Source of the DNA: Christensenella sp. UBA5327
Lineage (GTDB): Bacteria > Bacillota > Clostridia > Christensenellales > Aristaeellaceae
Direction: 5' to 3'
Length of the DNA: 32,493 nt
Assembly: GCA_002411105.1 (NCBI GenBank)
Contig: DHQX01000029.1
Location: forward strand, 1-32,493
The translations under genes and the position numbers were made by a program. Positions 30,189 to 32,493 of this stretch are shown here, in pieces. The notes below the pieces were generated by a model. That model did no database searches. It saw only the letters and a program-made list of their open reading frames with translations, and was not told where the DNA came from. Each line of letters begins with the position of its first letter. Positions within the stretch are counted from its first letter, which is position 1.

Positions 30189-31535
30189 TCACTGGGCGTC
30201 TTCCATCGGCTCTGTTTCATGGTTTTCCAGGTCTTTGAGGGTGATCTGCACTGCCTCAATCCGCGTGTTGCCGGAGCGGAGCACCTGGAGGGTGAAGCGC
30301 TCGTTCTCCAGGATAGGGGTTTCGCCAGGCTTGGGGATAAAGCCCAGGCGCTCGATGATGTAACCGGCGATGGTGTCCGCCTCCTGGGAGGTGAGGTCCA
30401 GGTCAAAGGCCCGGTTCAGGTCCACCAGGGGCAGGGAGCCCATCAAAACCGCCTCATGGTCGCTGAGCATGGTGAGGGGGCTGGCATCGTCATCATCGTA
30501 TTCGTCCCGGATGTCGCCCACGATTTCCTCAATCAGGTCCTCCATGGTGATGATGCCGGCCACGCCGCCAAACTCATCCACCAAAACTGCCAGGTGCTGC
30601 TTGGTCTGCTGGAACTTCACCAGCAGCTCATCGGTGTACATGGTGTCCGGCACAAAAAGCGCCGGGCGCGCGATGTCCCGAAGGGTTGTGCTGCCCTCAT
30701 TGAGCGCCTGGAGGTTTAACAGCACATCCTTCACGTGGATGATGCCGATGATGCGGTCCTTCTCGCCCTCATACAGCGGGATGCGGGAGTGCAGCTGGTT
30801 TAGCAGCTGCTCCATGTTCTTCTCCTGGGGGTCCTCCGCGTCCAGCATGTTGGTGTCCACCCTTGGCACCATGATCTCCCGCACCAGGCGGCTGTCAAGG
30901 GACAGCACGCCCCGCATCATGTTGAACTCCTCCATGTCAATGGCGCCGTCGTTGCGGCTGGAGCTGAGCAGCGCTTTCATTTCCTGGCGGGTGAGCTTCT
31001 CCTCTTTTTTGCTGAAGTCAATGGGCGTGATGCGCTTGAGCAGCCCCGTGGACACATTCAAAAGCCAGATGAAGGGCCGGAACACCGTGCGCAAGGCCAG
31101 GATAGGCCCGGCAGAGCGCAGGGCATAGGCCTCCGGGATCTGGATGGCCAGCTGCTTGGGGTAAAGCTCCCCCAGGACCAGGGACACATAGGCCACCAGG
31201 ATGGTGACGATGATGGTGGCGATGGTCTCAGCCCCCGGAATTCTTCCCAGCACCGGGGCCAGCAGCCCCACAAAGGACTGGGAGGCCGAGGCGGAATTGA
31301 AAAAGCCCGCCAGGGTGATGCCCACCTGGATTGCGGACAGAAAGGAGTCCGAATCCAAAAGCAGCTTCTGCACCTTGCGCGCCCGCTTGTTGCCTTTGTC
31401 GGCCAGGTCTTGGATCTTTGCCGGGTTCAGGGAGACGAAGGCCATCTCTGCCCCCGCCAGGAAGGCGTTTACCACCGTGAGCACCAGAATCAGGATCACC
31501 GAGCTTAAAAGCGATGATCGACCGGGGTCGTCCAT
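30189..31535 (-). CDS. HlyC/CorC family membrane protein (CNNM domain, CBS pair, CorC_HlyC domain)
   Basis: This 448-residue membrane protein is of the family linked to magnesium/cobalt efflux or homeostasis, also annotated as hemolysin-related. The N-terminal CNNM domain (about 1-190) has several hydrophobic helices (VILILVLTVVNAFLAGAEMA; VTILVAYVSLVLGELYPKQL, with the conserved GELxPK). A CBS pair (about 205-330) starts with REIMVPRVDTNML and includes GIIHVKDVLL and FGGVAGIITMEDLIEEIVGD. A C-terminal CorC_HlyC domain (about 345-440) shows FDLDLTSQEADTIAGYIIER. I favour the ATG at 31535 because AAGGAG is only 1 base from the alternative GTG at 31547 and 13 bases from this ATG. Neither spacing is ideal. 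Confidence 0.93.
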   Translation of the reverse strand: MDDPGRSSLLSSVILILVLTVVNAFLAGAEMAFVSLNPAKIQDLADKGNKRARKVQKLLLDSDSFLSAIQVGITLAGFFNSASASQSFVGLLAPVLGRIPGAETIATIIVTILVAYVSLVLGELYPKQLAIQIPEAYALRSAGPILALRTVFRPFIWLLNVSTGLLKRITPIDFSKKEEKLTRQEMKALLSSSRNDGAIDMEEFNMMRGVLSLDSRLVREIMVPRVDTNMLDAEDPQEKNMEQLLNQLHSRIPLYEGEKDRIIGIIHVKDVLLNLQALNEGSTTLRDIARPALFVPDTMYTDELLVKFQQTKQHLAVLVDEFGGVAGIITMEDLIEEIVGDIRDEYDDDDASPLTMLSDHEAVLMGSLPLVDLNRAFDLDLTSQEADTIAGYIIERLGFIPKPGETPILENERFTLQVLRSGNTRIEAVQITLKDLENHETEPMEDAQ

Positions 31536-31547
31536 GCCGGAAACCAC

Positions 31548-31687
31548 ACTCCTTCAGTGTTTAATAAGTGGATTATACAATCTGTGTGGGCTTATTGCAA
31601 ACATCAACCAAATTTTAGTATTTTCGCATACCACATTTTCATAAAACTCCATCCCACAAATCTGACACATGGTTCAATCATTTGCTT
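31548..31687. other. Boundary between GC-rich backbone and AT-rich segment
   Basis: After the CorC promoter the sequence changes abruptly to AT-rich at about 31600. No terminator, tRNA, direct repeat or integrase remnant is visible here that would define an attachment site. Confidence 0.4.
31572..31600 (-). promoter_or_regulatory. Sigma-A promoter of the CorC-type gene
   Basis: On the minus strand TTGCAA (31595-31600) is 17 bases from a perfect TATAAT (31572-31577), 37 bases before the chosen ATG. Confidence 0.75.
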
Positions 31688-32493
31688 TCAAAATGCATAA
31701 TTTTTATCCAATGACATTATTTTACGTATTATTCTTTGTAGAAGTTTCATTTCTTGGATCATATGTGTTCCAAGTTCTTTAAATTCATTCATGCAGCTTT
31801 TATTTGTGTTTGATAAATAAATTGCCTTGATTATATTCCTAGTTGAATTATCCTCAGTTTTATTTATATCAAGTGCCAAATTTTGATAATGTAACGTGTT
31901 TCTGAGATTTTGCGCAAAAGTTCTTGCTTTTAGATTATCGAAACAAAGTTCCTCCTTCATACAATACTCTTTCAAACACAATTTATCCTCTTCTGTGGAG
32001 AACCTCAGCAAACTATATAGATTATCGAAGGATTCATCATACTTTATTGCTATTAGCTTAATTATGAAACAAGCCCATAAATCATCTTGAACTATTCTTT
32101 CATAATCTGCAATATCTTCAATCAATATTAATATATAGCTGATTTGATACAGAATCAATAACAGACGGAAAGTAGAATTTGGAGTTACTGCACTGCAATT
32201 GGCGAGATCAGCACTTTTATAGTCGAAAAGTTCAATTAAAGGCATTTGTTCAAAAAATGTTAATTCAGGTAATTGGTATGGCATTTCATCTACTGTCGAT
32301 GCAATTCCCATAATGCTAGATGCTAAGAATTCAGCAAAATTTCGATAATCGGAGCCTTTCCAGTTTTTGTTTTCACTTTCATAGATGCAATGGCTAATAT
32401 AATTATCACTTCCAATAAGATGTCTGGATTGGTTTTTAATATGGAATACTAAAGAAACATCATTTCTTAGGGATAGAGTACACTGAAGTTCGC
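31688..32493 (-). CDS. AT-rich gene of unknown function (5' end outside the window)
   Basis: I do not recognise this protein. The frame stays open from its stop at 31688 to the window edge, so an ATG at 32311 is internal. Codons read upstream of it give, among others, SDNYISHCIYESENKNW and FAEFLASSIMG. About 268 residues are visible. They are largely helical, with many Leu, Ile, Lys and Asn and no signal peptide. A strongly hydrophobic helix (FRLLLILYQISYILILIEDI) could be buried or membrane-associated. Base composition and codon use (TTA, AAT, ATA) differ sharply from every other gene here, which points to horizontal transfer, possibly from a mobile or defence island beyond the window. Confidence 0.65.
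   Translation of the reverse strand, partial: ELQCTLSLRNDVSLVFHIKNQSRHLIGSDNYISHCIYESENKNWKGSDYRNFAEFLASSIMGIASTVDEMPYQLPELTFFEQMPLIELFDYKSADLANCSAVTPNSTFRLLLILYQISYILILIEDIADYERIVQDDLWACFIIKLIAIKYDESFDNLYSLLRFSTEEDKLCLKEYCMKEELCFDNLKARTFAQNLRNTLHYQNLALDINKTEDNSTRNIIKAIYLSNTNKSCMNEFKELGTHMIQEMKLLQRIIRKIMSLDKNYAF

Noticed and set aside
1..32493. CRISPR array, tRNA/rRNA genes, transposase or integrase genes
   Set aside because: I looked for regular spaced repeats, clover-leaf segments and transposase/integrase motifs on both strands and saw none.

Overview
The window looks like chromosomal DNA from a GC-rich (by eye about 60% G+C) low-copy-repeat Firmicute, most likely a member of the class Clostridia. 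The reasons are strong GGAGG-type ribosome binding sites, sigma-A promoters (several with extended -10 boxes), Bacillus-type parS sites, an ECF sigma / DUF4179-like anti-sigma pair, DUF1643 and a B. subtilis-type NagB. Species cannot be given. The last ~900 bases are strikingly AT-rich and look acquired.

Layout. 1-4245 (+) is the tail of a sugar uptake/catabolism operon: RbsA-type ATPase (5' end outside the window), RbsC-type permease, a TIM-barrel sugar isomerase/epimerase and a Gfo/Idh/MocA dehydrogenase, all overlapping or tightly spaced. 4386-7428 (-) holds a secreted protein of unknown function and an ECF sigma factor with its membrane-anchored DUF4179-like partner. 7574-11117 (-) is a second complete ribose-type ABC importer (binding protein, ATPase, permease) with a clear promoter and an inverted repeat over its -35. 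11230-12342 (-) is dnaN, preceded by a 417-base non-coding region with seven DnaA-box-like 9-mers and a run of eight DnaA-trio triplets next to a GC-rich spacer and a box. I read this as a candidate oriC (or oriC remnant), although dnaA is not adjacent. nagB and an MFS transporter follow. 14830-18613 (+) has a small unknown protein, a DUF1643 protein, a secreted unknown, a methyltransferase, a GNAT acetyltransferase and a decayed M20 peptidase.

18743-20410 (-) is a secreted FMN/FAD flavoprotein reductase. 20574-24744 (-) is the most interesting locus: an SDR reductase followed by a 1105-residue fusion of an acyl-activating enzyme, an acyl carrier domain and an alpha-oxoamine synthase that resembles serine palmitoyltransferase. 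Together they could activate a fatty acid, hold it on the carrier, condense it with an amino acid and reduce the ketone, giving a sphingoid-base-like amino alcohol. A divergent XRE-TPR regulator sits next to it. 26140-30142 is a heterodimeric ABC exporter and 30189-31535 a CorC/HlyC-type membrane protein. Two perfect parS-like palindromes (26050 and 30167) support closeness to the replication origin.

Four copies of a dispersed element (an AAAGTTYT-type arm next to a long perfect hairpin) sit at gene 3' ends. No tRNA, rRNA, CRISPR array or transposase gene was seen.
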